64,000 nt of DNA from assembly GCF_017744695.1 (NCBI RefSeq), contig NZ_JAGIAS010000008.1:1-64000 (forward strand), written 5' to 3'. Shown piece by piece: positions 25,479-33,047 of the stretch (the first letter of the stretch is position 1; each line of letters begins with the position of its first letter). A model generated the notes under the pieces. It was not told where the DNA came from. It worked only from the letters and a program-made list of their open reading frames with translations, and did no database searches. The position numbers were made by a program, and so were the translations under genes. Source of the stretch: Dyadobacter sp. Lineage in GTDB: Bacteria > Bacteroidota > Bacteroidia > Cytophagales > Spirosomataceae.

Positions 25479-25877
25479 TCAACCTTTAAAATTTTTCAAC
25501 TCGTCCACTGTAATGTCGAAAGCCCTGGCATATTTTTCCAGTTTTCGCTCGCTGAGACCTTTAAAAACGGATGGCTTGAAATGCCGTTTGATAAAAAACG
25601 GGAAGATCCCCGTGTAGCCCGACAGGACCGGCAAATCCATCAGGCGAAGTTCCATAAAATAGTATACCGGGCTTTTTTCGCCATTCGCAACCGCCTTTCG
25701 GGCTTCCTCCACCCGCTCGTTTACCTCTTCCCAGGCGCTGTCCAGCGCCTGTTTTTTCACATCCCAGCCCTTGCTCAATGCGGTTTCGTACTTACCGTCG
25801 TCGTTTTTGACATAGCATACTTCCCGGGTAAACTTGTCGAGCGCTCCGGGGTCTTGCGGAAGGTCTTCCTTTTTCAT
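25479..25877 (-). CDS. Conserved small protein of the pigment-type cluster
   Basis: A 132-residue cytoplasmic protein that I cannot assign to a characterised family. It has no signal peptide. It is rich in charged residues, with a hydrophobic patch around LSGYTGIFPFFIKRHF (about residues 86-101). The C-terminal 30 residues (LSERKLEKYARAFDITVDELKNF) look like a short helix-turn-helix or SAM-like helical bundle. It is tightly packed between the DarB-like and BtrH-like genes (gaps of 25 and 4 bases). Genes in this position occur in flexirubin clusters, as far as I recall, without an assigned role. Confidence 0.75.
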   Translation of the reverse strand: MKKEDLPQDPGALDKFTREVCYVKNDDGKYETALSKGWDVKKQALDSAWEEVNERVEEARKAVANGEKSPVYYFMELRLMDLPVLSGYTGIFPFFIKRHFKPSVFKGLSERKLEKYARAFDITVDELKNFKG

Positions 25878-25902
25878 CGATATGGGCAGCTTTTGTAGGA
25901 TT

Positions 25903-27045
25903 TCAGCACACGGTGAGCAGGCAGAACATATACGAGAATCGCGAGCTCTCGGGTACTGCCAGCAATATTTTTTCGCCCTTTTTCAAAGCCCCGCTATTGA
26001 ACACCTCTTCGAGCATCATATAAATAGACGCCGCGCCTACGTTGCCTTTCGTTACGAGGTTGGTATACCATTTTTCCTTGGGAATAGGCATACCATTTTC
26101 CTGGAAAAACTCGTCGATTTTGCCTTCAAAGAAATAACTTGACAAGTGCGGCAGGAAATAGCTTACATCGTCCATCGTTACTCCTTTTTTTACAAGAATA
26201 TCTTTGAGTTTGGCGAAACCCAATTTAACAATTTTTTCACCTAATAGCTTCACATCCTGTTTGATACTCAAAACAGAACGTTCCTGGATCTCTTCGGCTG
26301 AGAAATCCTTGTAGCTTTTCAATGTGCCGTCTTCCAGCTTGTCGGCGCCCATGTACATACACGCCTCCACCTCATTGGCATACGAGCAGCCTTCAATCCA
26401 GTCTATTTTCAGCGAGATTCCTTCCTGGTTCGGAGCCGATTCCACCAGGAATGCGCCTGCGCCGTCAGAAAGCATCCAGCGCAGAAAATCTTTTTCAAAA
26501 GCAAGGAAGGGATTCTTTTCAAGGCGTGTCAGCTGCTGGATTTCATCCTCGAACTGGTCCGAACGCAGCACGGTCGACAGGCGCTCCGAAGCGCAGGCAA
26601 CCGCCTTTTCCTTCTCACCCAGCTTCACAGCCATGTAGGCATATTTGAAAGCGTGCATTCCCGCACAGCACACGCCCGACGGGGACACTACCTCTATCGA
26701 CGCTGCCTCGGGCAAGTAGCCATGTACCATCGAACCGTGCGAAGGCATCAGTTGGTCGGGGCTGGATGTGGCGCAGCTCAGCAGGTCCATTTGGCCGATT
26801 TCGGCCGGATTGCTGCTGAATAGTTCTTTAATAGCAAGAGCTGCCATCTCCGCATTGGTATGCGTAGGCGTTCCGTCTTTGCGCAGCGCATAGTAGCGGT
26901 TTTTGATACCGTTATTGCGCAAAACAATGGCTTTTGATTTGGAAGGTTTTCCGTTGATGTATCCTAAGTATTCTTCCATTTCCTCGTTGGAAACGGACTC
27001 ATTCGGTAAAAACTTGGCAATTCTGGTAATATATGCTTCTGACAT
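25903..27045 (-). CDS. darB: DarB-like beta-ketoacyl-ACP synthase III
   Basis: A 380-residue KAS III-type condensing enzyme. The active cysteine lies in SGVCCAGMHAF (Cys126 or Cys127), the histidine in FLPHLSSYF near residue 300 and the asparagine in TKGNVGAAS near residue 330. In dialkylresorcinol and flexirubin synthesis DarB condenses two fatty precursors, one as a beta-ketoacyl and one as an enoyl unit. The ATG at 27045 overlaps the stop of the DarA-like gene (TAATG), which fixes the start and indicates translational coupling; an ATG at 27069 would only add eight residues inside darA. Confidence 0.85.
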   Translation of the reverse strand: MSEAYITRIAKFLPNESVSNEEMEEYLGYINGKPSKSKAIVLRNNGIKNRYYALRKDGTPTHTNAEMAALAIKELFSSNPAEIGQMDLLSCATSSPDQLMPSHGSMVHGYLPEAASIEVVSPSGVCCAGMHAFKYAYMAVKLGEKEKAVACASERLSTVLRSDQFEDEIQQLTRLEKNPFLAFEKDFLRWMLSDGAGAFLVESAPNQEGISLKIDWIEGCSYANEVEACMYMGADKLEDGTLKSYKDFSAEEIQERSVLSIKQDVKLLGEKIVKLGFAKLKDILVKKGVTMDDVSYFLPHLSSYFFEGKIDEFFQENGMPIPKEKWYTNLVTKGNVGAASIYMMLEEVFNSGALKKGEKILLAVPESSRFSYMFCLLTVC

Positions 27046-27956
27046 TATGATTTGGTTTCTACACCACAAAAGTATTCTTTTTTCTTCTTAATCGCATTGG
27101 CAGCGAACGGGGCGATCAGTAACCGGTAAACCGTGACCAGCACCGGCGCCACCATAAAAAGTGCCACGAGCAGGTAGTATTTGAAAAAACCAACCAATCG
27201 TTTCCGTTTTTCAGGCGTGGTACCCTTCGTTTTGATCAGGTTAGCCCAGATCCTGAACAGCTTCTTGGCCCGCCCTTCTATAAAAAGGATATCAGTGGGT
27301 ATGTTAATAAGGCCTGTGGCCATGATTTCCTTCTGTAATCCGCTGTACTCCCGGTTGTCGTAATGCTTTTTGACGATCGCCCCGAAACGGGACGCGCTTT
27401 GAATATCTTCATCACTCACGCCCGGCTTCGGAAAAATCCCCCATTTGCGGTCTTTGCGGCCGGTAAGCATCCAATGCAAAATCGTTACTGCGCTGACAAG
27501 GTTGGAAACGCGGTCCATCAGCGGGATATTTCCTACCAGCTTTCCTCCTGCATCGGCGATCAGCTTTTTAATGCTTTCCTGCGAATTGAGCCACATATTC
27601 CGCCCGCCGATCACCGTTACGATAGGCGTTCCATCAGCCAGGAGTTTAAACTCCTGGCTCTTTAGCAACGACGTTATAGGCAAAGACGGCGACAAAAACC
27701 AGGGCTGATAGCCCAGCACGATCAAATCGTAACGCTCCGCACCGAAATGCAGCGGTTTGAGCTCTATCGGGTCTTCCTGCACACACTCGGGCATTTTGTC
27801 GAAAAACTCATCCGAAGTCCAGGGAAACACAAAGGATTTTGCGGGAAAAATTTCCAGACGCTCTACTGTTTCAGGTTGAAACGGAATCAGGAACTGATCG
27901 ATAATTTCATTCAACTGACCTGATTGAGAGTAGTTTACGACTAATATGTTTTTCAT
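27045..27956 (-). CDS. darA: DarA-like dialkylresorcinol condensing/aromatising enzyme
   Basis: A 303-residue protein with an N-terminal flavodoxin-like fold (ILVVNYSQSGQLNEI matches the phosphate-binding loop) and a C-terminal membrane segment near residues 263-285 (YYLLVALFMVAPVLVTVYRLL). Bacteroidota proteins of this kind are annotated as the dialkylresorcinol condensing enzyme DarA, which with DarB produces the resorcinol half of flexirubins. Direct coupling to the DarB-like gene supports this. Membrane attachment fits a lipid-like substrate. The exact chemistry of this homologue is inferred from the family. Confidence 0.82.
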   Translation of the reverse strand: MKNILVVNYSQSGQLNEIIDQFLIPFQPETVERLEIFPAKSFVFPWTSDEFFDKMPECVQEDPIELKPLHFGAERYDLIVLGYQPWFLSPSLPITSLLKSQEFKLLADGTPIVTVIGGRNMWLNSQESIKKLIADAGGKLVGNIPLMDRVSNLVSAVTILHWMLTGRKDRKWGIFPKPGVSDEDIQSASRFGAIVKKHYDNREYSGLQKEIMATGLINIPTDILFIEGRAKKLFRIWANLIKTKGTTPEKRKRLVGFFKYYLLVALFMVAPVLVTVYRLLIAPFAANAIKKKKEYFCGVETKS

Positions 27957-27984
27957 TGATCCGTAAAATCCTGTTAATGCTCTT

Positions 27985-28467
27985 CTATTTGAGATCCGAT
28001 TCTTTCAACACCTTCGAATCCTTCGCATAATCGGCGATGACGTTTTTAAGGTCGGCGTCCAGCTTGTCGTAGCCCGAAACGACGGCCTGTTTATCGGCAT
28101 CTATTTCTTTGTTGTATTTTAAAATCCCGGGCGCATGTTCCTGCACGGTCAGGCGCAGGAAACGGAACTCGGTATTGCCCGGGTTACTTTTGATCTCGTC
28201 TTCGAGCAGGTGCGCCCCTTTTTTGAACGTCTTCACTTTCCCTCCTACCCCTTTCACAAAACCTGCCTTTTTCATCGTCAGCGCGCCTTTATAGGCATTC
28301 ACTTTCGATGAGGATTTTTCATTTTCGAGCCGGGCGAGCACTTTATCGATAGATGCTTCTTCGCCGCTCGACAATGCTTTATAGTAAACTCCTTTATCAA
28401 CCTGCGCATGAGCCGTAAAGACAGCCGCGAGCAGAAGAACAAGGCCAAACGCCACTATTCGCTTCAT
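27985..28467 (-). CDS. Exported protein of unknown function
   Basis: A 160-residue protein with a cleavable-looking signal peptide (residues 1-21, ending TAHAQ) and a mostly helical, lysine-rich mature part. I do not recognise a named domain. The ATG at 28467 is preferred to one at 28476 because it begins the signal peptide directly (MKRIVAFG). It lies 28 bases before the DarA-like gene and is probably in the same transcript. A periplasmic helper role in pigment transport or stress is possible but unsupported. Confidence 0.75.
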   Translation of the reverse strand: MKRIVAFGLVLLLAAVFTAHAQVDKGVYYKALSSGEEASIDKVLARLENEKSSSKVNAYKGALTMKKAGFVKGVGGKVKTFKKGAHLLEDEIKSNPGNTEFRFLRLTVQEHAPGILKYNKEIDADKQAVVSGYDKLDADLKNVIADYAKDSKVLKESDLK

Positions 28468-28510
28468 AACAATCAATATTTACGTATTCCGGATTTAAAA
28501 GGATCGGGCA

Positions 28511-29569
28511 TCAAGCCTTTTTCCTGCATTCCAGAATCGTATGATAGCTGTCACCGATCAGCGGGTAGGTGTTAACGACCTCAAACCCAGCCTGGCATAC
28601 CAGCTCCTTCATCACGCCGATCCTGTACATTTTGCTGTTGCCGTTGGCCATGATGGTGAAATACAAAGATGTCGCCACCAGGCTATAATGTGCAGCAGGA
28701 TAATTCTGGTTATCAAAAAATGGTTCCAGAATGTACACTGTGGTGTTTTCAGAAGCGGCCTGGTAAGCATTTTCCAGGATCGCCACGATTTGTTCTTTCG
28801 AAAAACAATCCAGAAACTGGCTCATCCAGATCACATCGGCACCCTGCGGGATTTTCTGGGTCGTATCCAGCAGGTTGATCGCGTGAAAATCGATACGGTC
28901 GGTCAGGCCCCGCTCGGTTGCATTCGCCCGGGCCACATTGAGCTGCACCGGCAGATCGAGTATTTTAATCCGCACATCCGCATCATAGTCACAGCATGCA
29001 AACGACCATTTCCCGGTGTTTCCCCCAATATCGAAAAGCATTTTCGGTTTTTTGGCGAACACGATTTTCAGCGCGTCGGGAAATGCGTTGTCAGAGTAAT
29101 AATGATCGAATTCGAACCAGGAAGTTTTGGCAGGTTCAGGCAAAATCGAGAGTCCTTCATAGATCGTCGGCCAATTACCCAGCTCTTTGAGTCCTTCGGG
29201 CTTGCCGTTGACGATACTTTCGGTCATATGGCTCGCGCCCAGGTAACACACGTCTTTCATGAAATTCATGTTCACGCGGGTCATTTCGTCCTTTAAGAGG
29301 AAGAAGCCTATTTTACTGATCTTGACAATATCATCTTCTATTTCCACCACGCCCACGATTTCCGCCGCTTCCAGCAAAAGGGTTACGCCGTATTCGGAGA
29401 CATTCACATTTTCGATAATGTTGGCAATGCTCACTCCCTTGCGGTTTTCGCTGATGTACTGCAAAATGCCCAGGTCCCTGAGCGCCACCACCGACTGAAA
29501 GTACATCGGACCAAACGCTATCTTCTGTGCTTCATACTTGGCTTCAATAGCCGACAATTCTTTTTTCAT
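28511..29569 (-). CDS. SAM-dependent methyltransferase, O-methyltransferase type
   Basis: A 352-residue class I methyltransferase. An N-terminal winged-helix/dimerisation part (about residues 10-110) is followed by the Rossmann core with the SAM-binding motif DIGGNTGKW near residue 185, acidic IKILDLPVQL and WMSQFLDCF. The arrangement matches small-molecule O- or C-methyltransferases such as hydroxyneurosporene or plant-type enzymes. Ring or chain methylation occurs in some flexirubins, so a tailoring role is plausible. It sits eight bases after a YdcF-family gene and 43 bases before the exported-protein gene. Confidence 0.85.
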   Translation of the reverse strand: MKKELSAIEAKYEAQKIAFGPMYFQSVVALRDLGILQYISENRKGVSIANIIENVNVSEYGVTLLLEAAEIVGVVEIEDDIVKISKIGFFLLKDEMTRVNMNFMKDVCYLGASHMTESIVNGKPEGLKELGNWPTIYEGLSILPEPAKTSWFEFDHYYSDNAFPDALKIVFAKKPKMLFDIGGNTGKWSFACCDYDADVRIKILDLPVQLNVARANATERGLTDRIDFHAINLLDTTQKIPQGADVIWMSQFLDCFSKEQIVAILENAYQAASENTTVYILEPFFDNQNYPAAHYSLVATSLYFTIMANGNSKMYRIGVMKELVCQAGFEVVNTYPLIGDSYHTILECRKKA

Positions 29570-29577
29570 TGTACGCT

Positions 29578-30306
29578 TTAATTGTTCCCTGATTGTTCGG
29601 AAGAGGGTATCATCCGATCCTTATATCTCCTTCTGTACTTTGCCTTTTTCAAATCGTCTTCATGCCAGACGATGTACTTACCCATTGTACCGCGGAAACG
29701 TTTGAAAAAACCTTCCTTATCTGACAGTTTGACGAACCCCTCCTTCACCATCGCATTGCTCTGATCTGCTTTTGGCTCGTATACGTTTAATGTTTTCACC
29801 GTATCGATCACCGTCGGTAACAAGCCTACCGGAAGCTCATACTTTTTGATGAACTTTCTCATGTAACTTGTCTGTATCGGATCGGTGGAAAGCGCAATTT
29901 TCGAAAAGCCGAGGTCTTTTGCAAGGCGGTAGGAATAATATACATTTTCTGTACTGTGCTGGGCTTTTTCTTCGGTGAACAAATGCTCGCGCGGAATCCC
30001 CAATGCCTCAGCGTAGTTGGCCATTACCTGGCTCTCGATGTAGGGAGTAGCCACTGCGCCGCCCGAAAAAATGACGTTTTTTGTATAACCTTTGGAATAC
30101 AGATAATAGGCCCAGTGAATGCGCAGTTGCAATACCATGTCCCATTTTCCACCATTGTAAGGAAAGCCTGGAACGATAACCGCGTCATACGGAGCTTCCT
30201 TGGCCCCTTTCGTGAACGCCTTTGCCGCCGAACGGTAGAGCATTTTACCGCAGCTGGTAAAAAGCAGGCATACGAGCAGCAGGAAAAATGAGTTGGCTAT
30301 GCGCAC
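29578..30306 (-). CDS. YdcF family lipoprotein
   Basis: A 242-residue protein of the YdcF/DUF218 family. A lipoprotein signal (LLVCLLFTSCGK, lipid-attachment Cys at about residue 19) indicates membrane anchoring outside the cytoplasm. The family core is seen in AVIVPGFPYNGGKWD, NVIFSGGAV and the TEEKAQHSTENVYYS segment. Family members bind nucleotide-like ligands or act in envelope polysaccharide metabolism, but activity is not established. It precedes the methyltransferase by eight bases. A 138-base gap with an inverted repeat separates it from the gene upstream. Confidence 0.83.
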   Translation of the reverse strand: MRIANSFFLLLVCLLFTSCGKMLYRSAAKAFTKGAKEAPYDAVIVPGFPYNGGKWDMVLQLRIHWAYYLYSKGYTKNVIFSGGAVATPYIESQVMANYAEALGIPREHLFTEEKAQHSTENVYYSYRLAKDLGFSKIALSTDPIQTSYMRKFIKKYELPVGLLPTVIDTVKTLNVYEPKADQSNAMVKEGFVKLSDKEGFFKRFRGTMGKYIVWHEDDLKKAKYRRRYKDRMIPSSEQSGNN

Positions 30307-30333
30307 GATAACGGGTTAGCGGTTTTTTAAACA

Positions 30334-30381
30334 GTAAGCTGTGAACGTTCACCAGACTCAGGCAAACAGCTCACAGCTTAC
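30334..30381. repeat. Perfect 11-bp inverted repeat
   Basis: GTAAGCTGTGA (30334-30344) and TCACAGCTTAC (30371-30381) are exact inverses with a 26-base loop. They lie in the 138-base gap between two exported-protein genes. No T-run follows on the minus strand, so it may be a regulatory or REP-like element rather than a terminator. Confidence 0.6.
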
Positions 30382-30444
30382 AAAAGAATGATACGGTATC
30401 GGTAATTAATCTGAGCTTTAAAAATAAGCAAATCTATTTACTTT

Positions 30445-31077
30445 TTAAGCTTTGAACGATTTGCTCCACTTTTTGTAAAGGTTTTTGTCGATCTCCTGGT
30501 TAATCTTGTAAACAGCGCCGGCCCAGTAGTTGCGGAAACCAAAACCACCCGCTTTACCTTCGACTTTTTCGGTGTGAATCACCTTTTTAGTGGCCAGGTC
30601 GATGAATGTAACCCAGGCAACCAGCTTCTCGGCGTTCTTGTTAAGGCTTTCCACGACATAAACGATCCCAATGCCATCCTTTTCACTTAGTGAATACTTA
30701 GCTACCGACTTTTTCACCTGATCTTCGGTAATGCTGTACTCGTCGTCGGTGATATTCTTCTCTACATTCACCGATTTGTTCAAAGTCACCATGTCTTCCA
30801 CTTTCGACTTGTACTGGTCGTCTTTGAGACTGAATGCTTTTTGCAGCGAAAACTTCTTGGGTTCGAGCTCGATCAGGTTGTTCCAGCTCACGATGTGCTG
30901 ATTCTGGATGGCCTGCGCGTCCATAAAACCTGCTTTACCAATGTATTTGGCTTGGGTAAAATCAAGGCCCAGGAAAACCAGCTTGGTTTTACCAGCGAAG
31001 AGGTCGGCCATGGTGTTATCCGCCTTAACAACGGCAGCATTGAACAACACGAATGCGATCAGTAATAACTTTTTCAT
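30445..31077 (-). CDS. Exported protein of unknown function
   Basis: A 210-residue protein with a signal peptide (residues 1-19, cleavage near VVKADN). The mature part begins with LFAGKTKLVFLGLDFTQAKYIG and ends with a helix rich in Lys and aromatics (INQEIDKNLYKKWSKSF). I recognise no characterised domain. It probably resides in the periplasm. It lies 26 bases downstream of another exported-protein gene on the same strand; the two appear to be a pair. Confidence 0.75.
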   Translation of the reverse strand: MKKLLLIAFVLFNAAVVKADNTMADLFAGKTKLVFLGLDFTQAKYIGKAGFMDAQAIQNQHIVSWNNLIELEPKKFSLQKAFSLKDDQYKSKVEDMVTLNKSVNVEKNITDDEYSITEDQVKKSVAKYSLSEKDGIGIVYVVESLNKNAEKLVAWVTFIDLATKKVIHTEKVEGKAGGFGFRNYWAGAVYKINQEIDKNLYKKWSKSFKA

Positions 31078-31103
31078 ACTCTGAGTAATTGGGAACGGTT
31101 AGT

Positions 31104-31718
31104 TTATTTCAGTTTTTTATCCAGAAATGCCGCCAGGGATTTGCCCGCTTTCGCATAAGATTCAGCAATGCGGACGCCGGTATCGAAGTCGAAACCGCCG
31201 AACTGGCCGCCTGGAACATTTCTCATTCCAATTTCAGCAACTTTATTGGATTTGTTAGCTGATTCAACCAGGTCTATTTCAAAGTCGACGTAGGCATTCT
31301 TGCGCATCACCCCCACGTTGAAGCCGGGCTCGACGAATTTGGTTTTCACAATGAGGGTATATTGTGCGTCCGGACGGGCCGTAACAGCCGTCAGTCCCTT
31401 ATCTGCCATACCTTTGTTGAAAAGCTCCTCGAACTTAGGCTCATAGCGTGCCTTTCGGTCCTCCACCCATGCCTTTTTCCAGGCATCGCCCTTACCGGCT
31501 TCCTTGGCATTATACTCGGCCGATTTTTTATCCAGATACTCCTGCTCGGTGGCAAATTTACCTACTCCAAACTCTGAATAATCGTAGACAACGTTAACGG
31601 TTTTCTGGCCCGACAATACGCTTACATCGCCGGAACGGAGGTCGACGCGTTGGGCGAGGGCTGCATCAGCGGCGAGGAACGAAATCGCTATTGCTGACGC
31701 ATAAATGAACTTTTTCAT
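31104..31718 (-). CDS. Exported protein of unknown function
   Basis: A 204-residue protein with a clear signal peptide (residues 1-22, ending AALAQ). The mature region has a repeated beta-type pattern (YTLIVKTKFVEPGFNVGVM, AYVDFEIDLVESANKSNKVAEIGMRNVPGG) and a short C-terminal helix. This resembles small periplasmic or outer-membrane-associated lipocalin-like proteins, but no family is assigned. It lies 33 bases after the CoA-ligase-like gene and 26 bases before the next exported-protein gene. Confidence 0.75.
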   Translation of the reverse strand: MKKFIYASAIAISFLAADAALAQRVDLRSGDVSVLSGQKTVNVVYDYSEFGVGKFATEQEYLDKKSAEYNAKEAGKGDAWKKAWVEDRKARYEPKFEELFNKGMADKGLTAVTARPDAQYTLIVKTKFVEPGFNVGVMRKNAYVDFEIDLVESANKSNKVAEIGMRNVPGGQFGGFDFDTGVRIAESYAKAGKSLAAFLDKKLK

Positions 31719-31751
31719 GATCGTATTTTTATTTTTATGGTAACAGAGGGG

Positions 31752-33011
31752 TCAAATATAGATCAATTTTTCAGGTTTGCGTTTCTCCTGTTTGTAGATC
31801 CGGAAAGTTAGTTCTTCAGCGGTTACGAAAGTTAATGCCGGTGAAACGCGGAGCCTGGATTTGAACAATGAATGCATGGTTTCCTTGAATGCCGAAGTCT
31901 GTAACTGCATCGGAAGCACCACGGTGATCTCGTCGTTTCCGAACTCGTTTTTAGATACGACCACCTGATACAATTCGATTTCCTTCACCGCATCCAGCAC
32001 GTCAAATAATGCCGGCGGGAAGATGGTCGTACCTTTGAATTTGATCATTTGCTGTTTGCGCCCTACCACAGGTCCCAGGCGCGGGCTCGTTCGCCCGCAC
32101 GCACAAGACTGGTAATACACATGGCAAAGATCGCCGGTCTTATAGCGCAGCAGCGGCATACCTTCCACGCCCAGTGTGGTTACTACCACTTCGCCGAGCT
32201 CGCCGTCTTTCACTGCATTGCCTTCATCGTCCACCACTTCCAGGATCAGCAGATCCGGATTCAGGTGCCCTCCTTTGCCTTCACTGCATTCGGTGAATGC
32301 CGCTCCCATTTCAGTGGAGGCGTAGGTTGAATACAGTTTCACGTCCCATTGCGAGGTAATGCGCTTACCCAGTTCATTCAATGAGAAATCCGGGTTGCGA
32401 ATCGGCTCGCCGATACAGATAATGGATTTTATGCTCGAAGCGGCGAAATCGATATCGTTCGCCACGGCGTAGTCGATCAGCCTGGGGATAAATGAAGGGA
32501 TGGCAATGATCACCGTCGGCGAAAACCGCTGGATCGACTCCCATTGCAGAAACGGGGCTCCCGGCCCTACACGGATCATCCCCGCGCCCATCTTGCGCGC
32601 GCCCATCCAGTACGCGAGCCCGGCCATAAAGCGGCGGTCGATCGTAGTCATCAGCTGGTAAATGTCGTTTTCAGAACCTCCCGCACAACGGAACGATTCC
32701 GACTCGTTGGTAGCAAGCCTTTCGACATCCGAGTCCGTAAGGTAAAATGCTACCGGGTCCGAGAGCGTGCCCGAGGTAGTTACGAAATCAGTAATGCGGC
32801 TTTTGGGCACACACAGGAAGTCGTCGTTGTATTGCGCCAGATCGTCTTTGGTCGTAAATGGCAGCTGAGCCAGGTCGGCCATCGTTTTGATCGCATCGAC
32901 GTTGATATTGTGCTCGCGGAAAATACGTTTGTAGTAATTCGAGTAATTAGAAACGTGCAACAAAAGCTGCTGCAAGGCGGGCTGCTGTGTATCTGGACTC
33001 ATGGCATTCAA
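31752..33011 (-). CDS. AMP-binding CoA ligase-like enzyme (PaaK type)
   Basis: A 419-residue member of the phenylacetate-CoA ligase branch of adenylate-forming enzymes. The nucleotide-binding loop TTSGTLSDP lies near residue 80, followed by STYASTEMG, the YKTGDL aspartate motif and a GRKQQMIKFKGTTIFP hinge near residue 320. It would activate a carboxylic acid as an acyl-adenylate and CoA or ACP thioester. In flexirubin-type clusters such ligases load the aromatic starter; that role is inferred here. The start could also be three codons later (ATG at 33002). Confidence 0.87.
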   Translation of the reverse strand: MNAMSPDTQQPALQQLLLHVSNYSNYYKRIFREHNINVDAIKTMADLAQLPFTTKDDLAQYNDDFLCVPKSRITDFVTTSGTLSDPVAFYLTDSDVERLATNESESFRCAGGSENDIYQLMTTIDRRFMAGLAYWMGARKMGAGMIRVGPGAPFLQWESIQRFSPTVIIAIPSFIPRLIDYAVANDIDFAASSIKSIICIGEPIRNPDFSLNELGKRITSQWDVKLYSTYASTEMGAAFTECSEGKGGHLNPDLLILEVVDDEGNAVKDGELGEVVVTTLGVEGMPLLRYKTGDLCHVYYQSCACGRTSPRLGPVVGRKQQMIKFKGTTIFPPALFDVLDAVKEIELYQVVVSKNEFGNDEITVVLPMQLQTSAFKETMHSLFKSRLRVSPALTFVTAEELTFRIYKQEKRKPEKLIYI

Positions 33012-33047
33012 AGGTTGGTATGGAAATGCTAAATATGCAACGGGGCA

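Noticed and set aside
28541..29296. 251-codon plus-strand frame inside the methyltransferase gene
   Set aside because: Antisense shadow; the minus-strand frame has a full SAM-binding motif and operon spacing.
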